DNA of 64,000 nt from Paraspadella gotoi (Eukaryota > Chaetognatha), in the NCBI GenBank assembly GCA_051294375.1, contig CM119263.1, forward strand, positions 1,691,664 to 1,755,663, written 5' to 3'. Below are positions 30,701-43,087 of the stretch, piece after piece. Within the stretch, counting starts at the first letter, position 1. Each line of letters opens with the position of its first letter. A program made the position numbers and the translations under genes. The notes below the pieces were generated by a model that had not been told where the DNA came from, did not search any database, and saw only the letters and a program-made list of their open reading frames with translations.

Positions 30701-33700
30701 GAGGTACCACTTCAGGTTGGGCGCCCGTAGTCGGCGGCTGTACCAGGGATCATTATCGTTCGGCATTTTGACATGGAGGCGCCGCCTCGACATTCCGTAG
30801 GAAAGATTTCAACCTGACATGGTATCTATAAATAATAAAATGAAATTGATTAGTTGTGACTGGCTAATTGTATAATTCATAATTACCTACACGTATGACA
30901 CGATTTTCTCTAAAGGCGCTATCTTCTATGTTCCCTCTGCTGCGACAGTTCGACAACGATGACAGGTACATGCCTGGGGTGCTGAGGGCATTAAACCGAC
31001 AGGGGGCAAATGCTGCCTTTGGACGCTGCTCATGTCTGTCGACTGGAGGTGGTCTATTCCCAGCCATTTAACCTTCTGACCGTGGGGTGGCGTGCAACCT
31101 TGACAACTCAAGGTTTGTATCGAGCTATGTCTTAAGCTATGGTCGGAGAGATTATGGCAACAGCCGGGTTTGCCGTGATGCCCATTGGGATTACCGGGCA
31201 TCTAGCACTGCCTTCGGCACTTGTGATGGCTCCGCTCGCTCCCTCAGTTGACGACATCCCAGTCACTGGCCGCGGTTCCACCTTAGGAATACTGTCTCGC
31301 TTTGCCAACTGCCAGATCGGAAGCTCGTTAGGACCTGTGGATAGCAACACTAGCATGAGATGGTGTCCGTTTCTCCCCTCTGAACCAATGGATTTGGGCT
31401 GAACGATGGTTGGAGGGTGCAGGCGTGTGACTTACCCGCTCACAGAGCCGAGGTTTACCAAGATAGGACGGATGAGGCGGAATGACTAAAACAATCTGTC
31501 AACTTTCGTCTCAACAAGTCGTCGTATATTATTTCATAATATTATCATTAGTTGGTCAGATTAATGTCATAAATAATAACTTTGGCTCTTTCTTGTTTCG
31601 ATTATTTTGTTAATAATATTTAGTTTAGTTCCTATCATATTTTTTTCAATACCAAACAAAATGAAATATTGACAAATGTTCTCACCAGCATTCTCGAGAT
31701 ACGAAAAATGTAAGAGGGCGACGGAGGCCTTGGAAAACGCCCAGCACCACGATAGGCTGTCGAGATCTTCCGATCGAAAGCTGGAGATGATCGTCCGATT
31801 CTCCTGAAGAGAAGTAACACTTTCCCCCCCCAAACACGCCACTCTATTTTCATTACCTCTTTTCTCCGCTCCACCAGGGCCAACCGCGACGCGAGTGACG
31901 TTCGTCAACGCCAGCGCCGCCGCCCCGACGAAAGAGCCGCTTCGGCGCGACAGTCGTTTCGAGAAATGGCTTGACTATGAGAGAGAGAGAAAAAGCGCCG
32001 AGCTCCATAGAAAAAGTGGAGGGCGGTGCATGAAGGAGCACGTTCTCGGCCTAGTAGGCGAAGTCTGAGGAAAATAAAAAGGGGGGGGGTGGAAGAGAAA
32101 AATGTCAGGACTGACCGACTCAACATAAATGACAGAATGAAGAATTTAGCAACACGGAATTTCTATCTCAACATCGTCAGCGAAACGAAAAGTGATTAAC
32201 CGAAAGAAGAGTAACTCACATTGCAATATTAGTTGCGGGCCGTCAATAATGCCCATAGCAAGACCTTGGCATCCGATAAGTTATGAGTACGGGAGAGGTG
32301 CCTGTCGACGGAATTACCAAGTTTCCAGTTTTAATTTGTCTTCGAGTTGATTTACTTTTCTTGTAAATTTGTTAAATTGCTAAAAAAAAAAAATACTATG
32401 GGGATTAAATTTCTTTGATTAGTTACTTGACAGCTCTTCCTGTCATCTTGTCATTCCATCTGCCATTCCATCTGTCATCCTTATGTCATTCACATCTGTC
32501 AGCGTGCTCACGAGCAAAGCAGAAATCCGACATGGTAAGCGAAAGGACGAAGAAGCGAAGCAAGCGTCGACATCATCCCGTATGATCGATCTGTAAAGAC
32601 TAACGGCCAGCAGGGGACAACAACATGAGAGGGCCTAAATTCATTGCGTGAAATATTCAAATTGGAACAAGGTTTCATTACATCGTTTTCACGCGAAATT
32701 GCCTAAAATAAAAAATAAAAATATATATCATAATTTTAAATTATATTTAAATTTATTTGTGTAATAATATCAAAATGTTACGTTTTTTTCGTTTTATTGA
32801 GTTAATACTTTAATTTTAGCTTAAACATGGTGGAAAATTATGAAAAAAAAAGGCCCGTTTGGTAATTGTTGCTTTTCAAAATTGTTAGATCTAAATGATA
32901 AAGGACTCTAGTAAGAGGAGCCCATTATTTAAATCTCTAATCGATGCTTTATATGCGATATAATATATTTTTTAAATTTAAATTAAATGAGCGAATGTCA
33001 TAAAATTAGTATTTACAAAAGTTTTAAAAACATTTTATATCCAGCGTGAAATTTAATTTTTCGCCAGATCCTAATGTGTCTCACTGGCCTTGCGTGAAAA
33101 GACCCAAGACCAAAGTGTTGAAGCTCACGCCCAGGAGGCAACTGAGTTCGGGAGGGCGGGGACCGAGAAAAGAGACGTCATGATCCCGAAAGAGAGAAAG
33201 ATGAGACATAAGTTGGGAGAACCGAGTGAGAAGATGAGCTCGAAGAATGACGAAGGGGGACATCGAGATGTCCTTCAAGCCGTGGAGGGTTTTTGTCGCC
33301 GACTGAAAGAAGGATTGGAGTAATGTAAGAATCGAGGAGGGTAAGCGTGAGGCCAAGTTAAGGAAAGGGTAAAGAGAAGGTTAAGGTAAGGTTAGGGGCA
33401 AGGTTAGGACCAAGGTACGGTTAATGTTAGGCAAGGTTAAGGCAAGATAGGGCAAGGTTACGGTAATGTTAAGGCAAGGTTAGGCAAGATTGGGCAAGGG
33501 TGAGTAGAAAACGTTCACTCGCCTGGGATTCGACGCTGAATCGGAGCGTCTATCGAGACGATTTTCCCCCCGGCCCCGGCGGGGCAATTTTCGAATTTTT
33601 TTTTTCCCGGTTCCCGAGAAACGAGTGTTCTCCGGCACCGCTACTCCGCCATTCGCCGGAATGGGCGAGGTCGTCGCCGCCGGACGCCGGAGACGCGTCG

Positions 33701-33815
33701 TCGGCTCCTCCAAATCGGACCGAGTCTTTGAGTCTGTATTCACGATAGTCTTCAAGCCGAAACCCTGGAATCAGAAGCGTATCGTCAGCGGTCCGCCACG
33801 ACATTCTCTCCTCTT
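27762..33815 (-). CDS. MFSD4-like: MFSD4-like transporter gene, copy 1 (exons M0-M6)
   Basis: A 12-helix major-facilitator transporter of the MFSD4A/MFSD4B group, which includes NaGLT1 (sodium-glucose); substrate here unknown. Minus-strand exons from 5' to 3': candidate first exon about 33530-33815; M1 33302-33089 ([23 protein letters not shown]); M2 32301-32220; M3 32064-31875; M4 31803-31687; M5 30813-30471; M6 27972-27762 (PAAMLGFDG). The gene continues at 25231-25095 and 24919-23974. Frames break by indels; the copy at 43427-48942 reads better. The Aurora gene at 28371-30053 lies inside the M5-M6 intron on the other strand. An exon for helices 8-9, expected between M6 and 25231, was not found. 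Confidence 0.8.
28371..30053 (+). CDS. AURK: Aurora kinase gene, copy 1 (error-rich)
   Basis: Three exons match the better copy at 43989-45491: about 28371-28755 (MSIP start, FDIGKPRDK), about 29218-29486 (TYIAELCTTLDYCHK, then DYLPEDGG) and about 29675-30053. The exon ends read ATG|TAAGG and ATG|TGAG, each one G short of GTAAGG and GTGAG, typical of single-base loss. Many indels stop continuous translation, so I read this as a poorly called copy and not a true pseudogene. GTTAGGGGGGGTTAGGGTTA lies in the first intron. Confidence 0.85.
31100..31560. other. Conserved non-coding segment shared by three copies
   Basis: Contains TGATGCCCATTGGGAT and ATTATGGCAACAGCCGGGTT, repeated at 46430-46740 and inverted at 42740-42975. 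It lies in the MFSD4-like M4-M5 intron. Open frames here do not agree between copies, so coding is unlikely. Confidence 0.5.
33330..33500. repeat. Tandem repeat GGTTA(A)GG(C/T)AAGG
   Basis: Diverged units of GGTTAAGGCAAGGTTAGG and GGTTACGGTAATGTT between the M0 and M1 exons. The mate is at 48530-48675, where the array is longer and more regular. Confidence 0.85.
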
Positions 33816-33818
33816 GTG

Positions 33819-33843
33819 NNNNNNNNNNNNNNNNNNNNNNNNN
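33819..33843. other. 25-N contig join
   Basis: Fixed-length spacer between the MFSD4-like 5' end and a second copy of the MFSD4-like 3' region, so the two sides are not collinear neighbours. Confidence 0.85.
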
Positions 33844-34380
33844 GAAGAGAAGAGAAGAGAAGAGAGAGAAGAGATAGAATAGAATAGAATAGATAGAAAT
33901 AGAAATAGAATAAACGAATAGAATAGAATAGAATAGAGATAGAATTGATAGAATAAATAGAAATAGAATAAGAATTGAATGATTTGAATAGAATAGAGAA
34001 TAATAGAAATAGGATAGAATAGGATAGAATATAATAGAATAGAATAGTATATAATAGAATAGAAAGTAGAAGAGAAGAGAAGAGAAGAGAAGAAGAAGAG
34101 AAGAGAAGAGAAGAAGAAGAGAAGAGAAGAGAAAAGAAGAGAAGATAATAAGAAGAGAAGAGAAGAGAAGAGAAGTAAAAGAAGAGAAGAGAAGAAGAAG
34201 AATGGATAGAATAGAATAGAATAGAATAGAATAGATAGAATAGAATAGATAGAATAGAAGAGAAGAGAGAGGAAAGAGAAAAAAGAAGAGAAGAAAGAGA
34301 AGAGAAGAGAAGAAGAAATGGGAATAGAATAGAATAGAATAGAATAGAATAGAATAGAATAGAATAGAATAAAAAAAAAG
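33844..34380. repeat. (GAATA)n / (AGAGA)n satellite, copy 2
   Basis: Pentanucleotide array homologous to 22840-23160. ORFs across it are artefacts. Confidence 0.95.
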
Positions 34381-34719
34381 GAAAATAGAATAAAAGAAAG
34401 AAAGAAAAGAAAAGAAATAAGAATAAAGAAAAGAAAAAGAAAGAAAGAAAAGAAGAAAAAGAAAAGAAATACACAGCGAGGGATTTAAAGCGACACAGCG
34501 GGTTTTCCCTTGAATTTTCATTTCGAGAGATTCTTGGCGTCGACGGGAACAACAACAACAACAACAACAACCGACGACAGAAAAAACTCTAGATTTTTTC
34601 GAAAGATTTTTGAAGGATTGAATCAAATGTTCATATCTCAATTATAATTTAAAATTTAGGAGTTTGCCAATACCTGATTTATATAATTGGAAATTTTTGA
34701 AATACTGAATTTTGATAGG

Positions 34720-34800
34720 GTATGAACGAGACTGTGAGGGAGTCTTGATGAAAGCTTCTCAGGGTCCTGCTCATGTCAATATCTCGTAAGAGTCATGGAG
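34720..34800 (-). repeat. Dispersed repeat, copy 5 (3' half)
   Basis: Second copy of the element at 23499-23575, carried along in the same block. Confidence 0.7.
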
Positions 34801-35186
34801 GCATTCAATCAACGTCGCCTTTGTGAGGCTTTTCTCATCTTTTATTAAGTTATTTTTTGCAGTATTACTTCTCCTACGTATATTTCATTTTCTAATCTTA
34901 TACGAAGAAGAATTTATGACCAATAAGTTAGTCTTATGTATGTATTAAAAAAACAAAAAATATATAAAGAGTTTTGATTATTTCTCCAATAGCAATAATA
35001 GTAAATCAATGATTTAAAATAATAACATTTTTCATTTGTTAAAGACGATTAACAAGACAAACTAATTAATGTATATTGAATGTCCTAAGAAGGTAAATAT
35101 ATATGAATCGGAGTGAGTAATTTAGTTTGATTTAAATGCTAACATTAAAGGAGAGTAATGTTTTAAAAATATATTAGCAAAACGGT

Positions 35187-35430
35187 TCACTGATTATATC
35201 CGTAATCTGTGCTGCATCGGGGAGGTCCTGCCGCGCCTGTCGCCGCTCCTGTCGCCGCGCCTGTCGCCGCGTCTGTCGCTGTGCCTGTCGCCCCGCCTGA
35301 TTCCGCGCTGCCCACACCTTCCGAATTCACACATCGTTTATCGTAGAGAGATTTTCTGAACGAAATGCTGACGAAAAAAACCAAATAAGGAGAAAAGATG
35401 GCGACGGCTCAGCTGTCGAACAGGAGAATG
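35187..35430 (-). CDS. MFSD4-like: MFSD4-like last exon, uninterrupted copy
   Basis: Acceptor CTTCACTTCAG on the minus strand. The frame gives a hydrophobic last helix, then KSLYDKRCVNSEGVGSAESG, a 12-bp-repeat tail and GPPRCSTDYGYNQ before TGA. Early codons contain indels. It has a single TGCC at the site where the other copy carries the 697-bp element. Confidence 0.7.
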
Positions 35431-35611
35431 CTGAAGTGAAGAAAATTAAGGTGTAATGCCGTTGTGGATACAGTCGTTTTTGGAGAATACAGTAAACGAG
35501 GGTTAAAGCGGAATGATTTCTTTGTTTTAGTTAACTAAAACCTATTTTTCTGTATTAACCTTTTTTTTTATGATTTATCAAAATTAAAGGGGATTTCTTA
35601 GAAATGCTCAC

Positions 35612-35747
35612 CGATCCAGAGGACGGCGTCGGGTCCGATGTCATCGTCGACGAAGGCGTGGCCGACGAATACGGGGACGAGCATCTCGCCCACGGCGGCG
35701 CCGAAGACGATCGTCGAGGTCATCCAGGCCGGGGTGTTGACGGGAGC
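35612..35747 (-). CDS. MFSD4-like: MFSD4-like late-helix exon, copy 2
   Basis: Reads VNTPAWMTSTIVFGAAVGEM, LVPVFVGHAFVDDDIGPDAV and LWI between a poly-C acceptor and donor GTGAGC. Phase 1 out, as in the copy at 25095-25231. Confidence 0.85.
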
Positions 35748-36269
35748 CTGGGGGGGGAGGAAGGGGGGGGAAAGAATCCAAATGGATTAACTCTTCCTAA
35801 TCTTTTTTTCTAAAATTATTCCTCTTTTCTCTCTTTTCTATTCTTTCTCTTCCTAAACTTTTCCTATTTTCTTACTCTCTCATCTCTCCAAGTTCTAAGT
35901 CTCACCCTCTTTCTCTCTTCTTCCTCCTCCTTCTTTTTCTCCTTTCTGATCTCTCTTCCTTTCCTAATTACTTCTCTCCTCCTCCGCTTCACTCTCTTCT
36001 CTCTCTTCGCTTCACCTCTTCCTCTCTCTTCTTCTCTCTTCTCTCCCCCACCCTCTCCTCTTTCCTCTCTCTGCTCCCTTCACCTCTTCCTCTTCTCTTC
36101 TCTCTCCTCTTCTCCCGCCCAACCCCTCTCCTCTTTCCTCTCTCCCCCTATCACCTCTTCCTCTCGTCTCTGTCTCTCTCTATCTCCTCCCACCTCTCCT
36201 CTTTCCCCTCTCCCCTATCGCCTCTCCGCGCTCTCTTCTCTCTCTTCTCCCCCTCGTACCCTCTTCCTC

Positions 36270-39200
36270 TGTCCCTTTCCCCTTCAGTTCCAGAACTTTC
36301 GTCCCCCGAGCAGGAAAAAGGAATGGAATTCGTGATTCCATCCGATTTGCTGTCTCGGTTGGATCTCAAAGTCGTTTCGCTTCAAACACAAACGTTGCTT
36401 AGTCACGAAGAACGCCGACCTTCGACGCCCGAAGCTTCCCGCTGAAGAGGGGCGCTGGCAACATACGCGCAAACCGATAACGAAAAACTTCAGCTAAACG
36501 AATCGGAATATCGGTTTAACTTTAAATTTAGAGATAAATTTGATTTGATTGATTGATTGATTATGATTGATTGCATTGATGATTGCGATTGCATTGATTG
36601 ATTGATTAAAATATTTTAGTCCATCGGGCGCATCAACGTCAAACGCGTTAGAAAAAGATTCTGCGCCCTCGAAAAAAAATTTCCTACTCACAACTCGAGA
36701 GACCAATCTGCAAGTGATTTTAACGAAAAACTATTGGTTTATTTTATAATACTAACGAACTATTAGTTAAAATTAATTAATCGATTATTAATTTACTTAT
36801 ATAATATATAGTGGCAGCGGAAACGTTGGAGAGAGATCGCGACTATTTGGCGAAAATGGAAGAGACATTTTCATTGTTCGTCCGCCATGTGGGAAGAAAA
36901 TCAATTCTCGCCGGAACCTCAAGTCTTGATTTCAATTAGAACTGATAATGTGAAACTTGTTTGTTTAAGTAACAAGAAAAACAATGATAGATATTTAAAA
37001 CCACGCGAAACAAATTAAAACGGAGAGAAGAAAAACATCGAATTAATTGAAAATTTAAAAACTAATTTATAATTGTAGTATTTTTGGGCAGAACTTTATA
37101 CGTCAATTTTCTAAACACTTAACTGAGCAGGAAAGAAATATAATAAATAACCAGCTTATCCAGTACATTATCGTGAAAAAAACTATATTTTCTTTAAGGA
37201 AAATAATACTTATTCGCTTCAAAACGCTATTTTAAACGATCTCATGCTAGTTATTCTGCAAGAATATGCAATAATTAGTTGACGCTAAAAAATAGATCTA
37301 TGACTTTTCGAAAATATTAGAATTACGTTTTCTGTCTGAAGCAAAAGAATCAAAAGGCAAGGCATGATGAGGAAACCCGGATTGTCATTGTAATTATTCA
37401 AACATATCCGGATGCTTCGTTTAACATACACATCGAAAATCACGGTTGTCGTCGCATATCCAAATTAAAGCCCGGATGTCGTTGAATTTTCCATATCAAA
37501 GACGGCTGTGGTACATGGCGAGAACGCGAAGCCGGATGTCGTTACATCCCCGGGCCAGCGCCTGCAGCGGTTTCAGGGAACGACGCCTGATGTCGCCGAT
37601 CTCCATGGATCTCCTGGAAACAGTGATGGGAAATTATTTAGAGAGAGAGAGAGAGAGACAGAGAGAGAGAGAGATGAGATGAGAGAGAAGAGGTCGAGAG
37701 AGGAGACAGATGAGAGAGCGAGAGAGAGCAGAGAGAAGCATTAATACCGCCATTGGACTTGCGACAAGCCGGACAACAAGGAGCGCCCTCTCGGTCTTCT
37801 CGTGATCAAGTTTCGCGCTTGTCATGGACATCCATTATTTTAACCAGTCTCATCAAACATCATCTATCATCATCATCGTTCTTCATCGTTCATCATCATT
37901 CATCTTCTCATCATCACATCATCATCATCATTCATCATATCATCATCATTCATCAATATTTTTCCTTTATATCAATTACATCCGCGCGAATCTCGCACTC
38001 ACCCGGATATCCTCGACTCGGTCCGTTCCTGGGAATTTTCGCTTGTTTGTTTCTGAGGCGGAAAAGATTGAATTGAAATAAATCGACACGTGACAACTGT
38101 GAACAACGTGAACAACTGTGAACAACTGTTGAATCATTACTGTGAACAACTGTGAAAAGTTGAAGACCTGATTGACGTTGAGATTGATTTGTTGGCTTGT
38201 TCCTGGTTGTAGTGATGAGAGGAATGAGAATTTCGTTAAAGCCTCGATGTCAGGACTAACTGAAACGATTCTGAGCGCCAAAATAAAAGAGATCATTTTT
38301 GATTCGATTATTTAATCGACTAAATTTTGTTATAATAATTAAAAAAAAACAATAACGGTGTTAGAGTAACAAAAATCTGGAGCGACAGAGGCAGCGGAGA
38401 GAAACAGTACAAGCAAACAAGCAAAAAAGTTAAGACTGACAAGCAGCAGTCAAGCGCGATCAGATCAGCAGTTGTGCATGCAACAAAATGCGCGTAAATT
38501 GGATTAGATGAGGTTAGATGGAGCCCCGTAAAATTGACTGTAGGGGCCTACAAATTTTTGCTCTTCATCTTAGCCTTTTACCTGCGTATGCTCTACTTAA
38601 ACATCAGTCCTGACTCAGTTTAACATCGTAAACCAGAATCTCATCTTGTTTTGCACCCTTTAACAACTCACTTACTGGTTTGCTCTTAAAATCAGTCAAC
38701 ACTGAGTTTGCCCTTATAACCAGTCCCTAACTTGGTTTGCTCTAAAATTCAGTCTTCTTTCATTCCAAATTCTTACACCGGTTCAGTCCGCACCGAACTC
38801 GAGTGAGAGGACCACCGTCGTTGCACGCCAATGAGTCGGAATTCCGGGGATGATACCGTGTCGCTTTCCCCGTACGCGAGAGACTGTTCTTGAGAAGAAA
38901 CACTCGCAGAGACTGGTTGGGATCTGTGAACGCGGTCAGAGGAAGCGGGACGGTCGTGAAGTTAAGAATGGAGCTGGACTATAAAATCGGCAACTAAAGT
39001 ATTAGTACTCATACCATCTCTTTACTTTAAGAACCAAGGGGATCATTGAACCTATTTGACCAATCAGATATTCTGAAGAAAAAAAAAAAACATCCGAAGC
39101 ACCTTGGAAGTTGATACTTTTATCATTTTCCGTTTTACAAGTAACGAGGCCCGAATTAAATCTACTTGATCCTAAAATCAAACCCACCACTTGGCTCACT

Positions 39201-41047
39201 TACCTTGCCCCACCCGCCTTCGGCGCCTCTTCTTCCTTCACTATATCTAACAAGACCGTCCACCACAGTCGACACGTTCTCAAACAAACTCACCTCCGAA
39301 TTCGCAACAAACCAACAAGACCTCACCATTCACCACAATGCGCCTCCAGCAGCGATGAGGCAATAGATTTGGAGCTCTCTCTTATATTTTAAATTGTTAC
39401 AATGAAATTAAAGTGGAGTGTTATAATTATTGAGTACAAGAAATGTTTTATTGTTATTTCTGAAGGCCATCCAAAACAAAAAATCACTTATACATTTGCA
39501 AATAATATCCTTATAAAATAGTCAATTTTCAAAATGTTTGCAGATTCATTCCCTTCATTGAAATTTTAACAAAAGATTCCGATGGTCTTTGCGTTCAAAA
39601 ACAAAAAAAAATAGTTTAAAACTTCCTCTACTATTTTTATTAATGCTTAAAACGCTTTTTAGTCATTTTTTGCAGCTTTAACATTATAATATCATAAACT
39701 TTATCTTTACTATAGTTTCTCTTCATTTTCTTCTGGTTAAAAAAAATAATAATTTTGAAATTCTTATTGAATTTCATAAAATAAGATATTACATATAAAG
39801 AAAACACAATTTCTGTTTTATTGTTCGCGCCTTCAAAATTTTGGTCACAGATAACGAGACCACAATGACCCGATCAAAGTGAACCCTATCAATGAACCAT
39901 CAATGACCCCATCAAAGTGACCTCTTGGTTCCGTTTGAACTCGGATTGCTTCCCGTTTTGTTGTGAGTCGTGGCGACTCTGTCTCGCCGGACGATCAGTG
40001 AAGGGAGTTCGACGACTTGAGAACGTTCTGTGCGCGGTTCATTTGACATTAGTAGAAATAAATAAATAAATAAATTTAGAATATATAAATTACAATAGAT
40101 ATATTAATTTAATGAGTTTAAACTCAATTAAGCAATGAATAAAAAGTTAAACAAACCTCTCATGTCCGGTTGATCATGATTCTCTGAATTTCGCGGCGAA
40201 TGAATCAAACTTCATAAAGAAGCGACAAGGTTAGCGCTTGGAGTAAATGGATAAGACCTCGATTTATTAACCTTTTGTTCATTATTACTTTTTTTTGTAA
40301 ATCGCGGTGGCGTCGCTACTATTTCGTAAAGGAATCCTTGCCATTGGAGAAAAAAACAAAAAGATTGAACGAAGATGTATAAAATGATTGAGTACCTTGT
40401 TGTATTTTTAACATTAGTAAAGGATAAATGGTCTTAAACTAGTTATATGCTATGTAAGGGCTTAGCTTTTTTATTTTTTGTTTGTAATGTATTTTTTGCT
40501 GAATTTTGTGGCCTACCTTGTAAAATAGTAATTAATCTACTTTTTCTTTTAAAAAATAACGATATTTACTTTGGAGATCTCGATTCTATTTTGAAATCAA
40601 TCAGAGCAAAAAAGTGTGTTAAAAAATAAAACAATAAAAAACACAAAAAACAATCTTTACTGTTATTGATTGAGAGACAAACTGAAAAAAAAATACTTAT
40701 AATTGATTTTAAAATTCGGGCGTCGTTTTGTAGTAATACCCTTGAGACGAAGTGGAGACAAAAGAAATAACTACGAAAAGAAATTCTCTTTTCGAGTTTT
40801 GCGGTCAATCAATCGTTTCGATGAATTTAAACATCTTGTCTCTTGGAATTATTTATAACAATACGATAAACATATGAATGAAGAAAAGAAAATACCAATG
40901 CATGATATTCATCGCAAAAATTTTAAATAACGAAAATAAATTGACAGGGGAGGGATTTCAAATTAAATAACGGGGTTTCCAATTGGTTGTTAATAATACG
41001 GAATATTAAAAACACGCTGAGTGTACGGACTTTTATTCTCAGGTAAA
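36270..41047 (-). repeat. Block A', inverted copy of 16797-21400
   Basis: Reverse complement of block A with many small indels. It carries the same candidate exons on the minus strand (about 37535-37625, 37741-37825, 38020-38050, 38165-38270, 38780-38930, 39930-40030). It joins the MFSD4-like 3' block through a C/T-rich run at about 36180-36290 and ends at a 25-N spacer. Confidence 0.9.
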
Positions 41048-41072
41048 NNNNNNNNNNNNNNNNNNNNNNNNN
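41048..41072. other. 25-N contig join
   Basis: Fixed-length spacer. The next contig begins in mid-exon of an MFSD4-like sequence. Confidence 0.85.
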
Positions 41073-42975
41073 TCCTGGGCGTCGAGCTACACACTTTGTC
41101 TTGGTCTTTTTCCACGCAGCCAGTGTTTTTAAACTTTAGTTAAATACTAATTTTATGACATTCGCTCATTTAAGTTTAATTTTTAAAAATATATATTTAA
41201 TAATCCATATAAAGCATCGATTTTAGAAGATTAAATAATTGGGCTTCTCTTATCTTTAGATCTACAAAAATTTTAACCAGCAACATTAGTCCAAACGGCC
41301 TTTTTCTTCATAATTTTACCATGTTTATAAAAATTTATTGGAGTATTAAATAAATTGTTAAAACGAAAAAAACTCTCATTCTTTTTGATTTATTACACAA
41401 AATAATTTTACTATATTTAAATCTCAGATCAGATTTTTTTATTTTTTACTGCACATTTTGTGAAACGGGTGATGAACCCTTGTTTCCAATTGATATCTTC
41501 ACGCAATGAATTTAGGCCCCTCTCCATAGTGTTGTCCTGCTGGCCGTTAGTCTTTGCATCGATCATTACGGGATTGATGTCGACGCTTTGCTTTCGCTTC
41601 TTCCGTCCTTTCGATCTACATGTTCGGGATTTCTGCTTTGCTCGTGAGTCCGGCTGACAGATGGCGAATGAATGATCAGATGGAATGGCAGATGGAATGA
41701 CAGATGACAGGAAATGCTGTCATAACTAATCAAAGAAATGTTAATCCTCCATAGTTATATTTTTTTACAAGTAAAAATTTACAGAAGGTAACAACTCGAA
41801 GACAAATTAAACTGGAAACTTGTATTCCGTCGACAGCACTCCTTCCGTACTCTATACTTATCGGTTGCCCAGGTCTTGCTGATGGGCATTATTTGACCGC
41901 CCGCAACTATAATTGCAAATGAGTTTAATCATTCTTCGGTCATTAAAAAATCCACTTTCGTTTTCCGGCTGAACGATCGTCTGGAAGATAGAATTCCGTG
42001 TTGCTAATTCGTTCATTCTGTTATTCTAGTTTGAATGGTCAAGTCCTGACATTTTTCTCTTCCCCCCCCTCTTTTATTTTCCTCAGACTTCGCTACTCCG
42101 CCGAGACGTGGCTCCTTTCATGCACGCCTCCACTTTTCTAGGACCTCGCGCGCTTTTCTCTCTCCTTCATAGTCAAGCCATTTCTCGAGAGACGACTGTC
42201 CGCGCCGAGCGGCTCATTCGTCGGCGCGGCGGCGCTGGCGTGACGAACGTCACTCGCGATGGCGTGGCCTGGTGAGGGAGAGAAAGAGGTATGAACATAG
42301 AAGTGGCGTAAGAAAATTTGGGCGACAAAAACGGGGAAAAAGTGTTACTCTCTTCAGGAGACTCCGGACGATCATCTCCAGCTTTTTCGATCGGAAAGAT
42401 CTCGACAGCCTATCGTTGTGCTGGGCGTTTTCCAAGGCCTCGTCGGCCTCTGTTACATTTTTCGTCTCGAAGAATTGGTGAGACATTTGCTCATATTTCA
42501 TTTGTTGGATATTTGGAAAAAAAATATGGATAGGACTAAAACTAAATATTATTAACAAAATATCGAAACAAGAAAGAGCCAAAGTATTATTTAATGACAT
42601 TAAATCTGACAACTATGATAAAAAAAAACAAGAAATTATGAAATAATATACGACGACTTGTTGAGACGAAGTGACAGATTGTTTTAGTAAATTCGCCTCC
42701 CGTCTATCTGGTAAAACTCGGCTCTTCGTGGCGGTATATTCACACCGCCTCACGTCCACCATCGTTCAGCCCAATCATTGGTTGGCTCAGAGGGGGAACG
42801 CACCATCCCAGGCCTTGTGTTCCATCCAGAGTCCCAACGACTTCTCTCTGCGTTGGCAAAGCCAGACCGTCCTAGCCAGTGACAAGAGGCGTTACTGAGG
42901 GTCGGAAGCCTCCAAAGCCAACAGAGAGATGCCCCATCCCAATGGGCATAACAGGCAACCCGGTTGTTGCCATAA
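41073..42975 (+). CDS. MFSD4-like: Inverted partial copy of MFSD4-like exons M1-M4
   Basis: Plus-strand exons mirror the 5' part of the gene: end of M1 41073-41119, M2 about 41837-41919, M3 42087-42271 (acceptor CCTCAG, donor GTGAGG) and M4 42358-42477 (acceptor CTCTTCAG, donor GTGAGA). Homology to 46430-48310 stops near 42975 at GTTGCCATAAT. M4 here keeps an extra T that restores the expected phase (AFSIGKIS). It faces the full gene tail to tail. It may be a true inverted duplication, the other haplotype or a chimeric join. Frames are broken. Confidence 0.7.
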
Positions 42976-43087
42976 TGGATTGGTTGTAACAATTTCATAA
43001 AGAAGCAGAAGACTGATGTAAGATTTGACCGGATAAAAACAAGTGTGAAATCAAAAAACAAATCCCACGACGGTTTCCTGCATTCCT

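Noticed and set aside
33550-34641. 363-aa minus-strand ORF rich in Phe, Leu, Ser and Tyr
   Set aside because: Mostly the (GAATA)/(AGAGA) satellite read in reverse, crossing a contig join. Only its last part overlaps a real candidate MFSD4-like exon.
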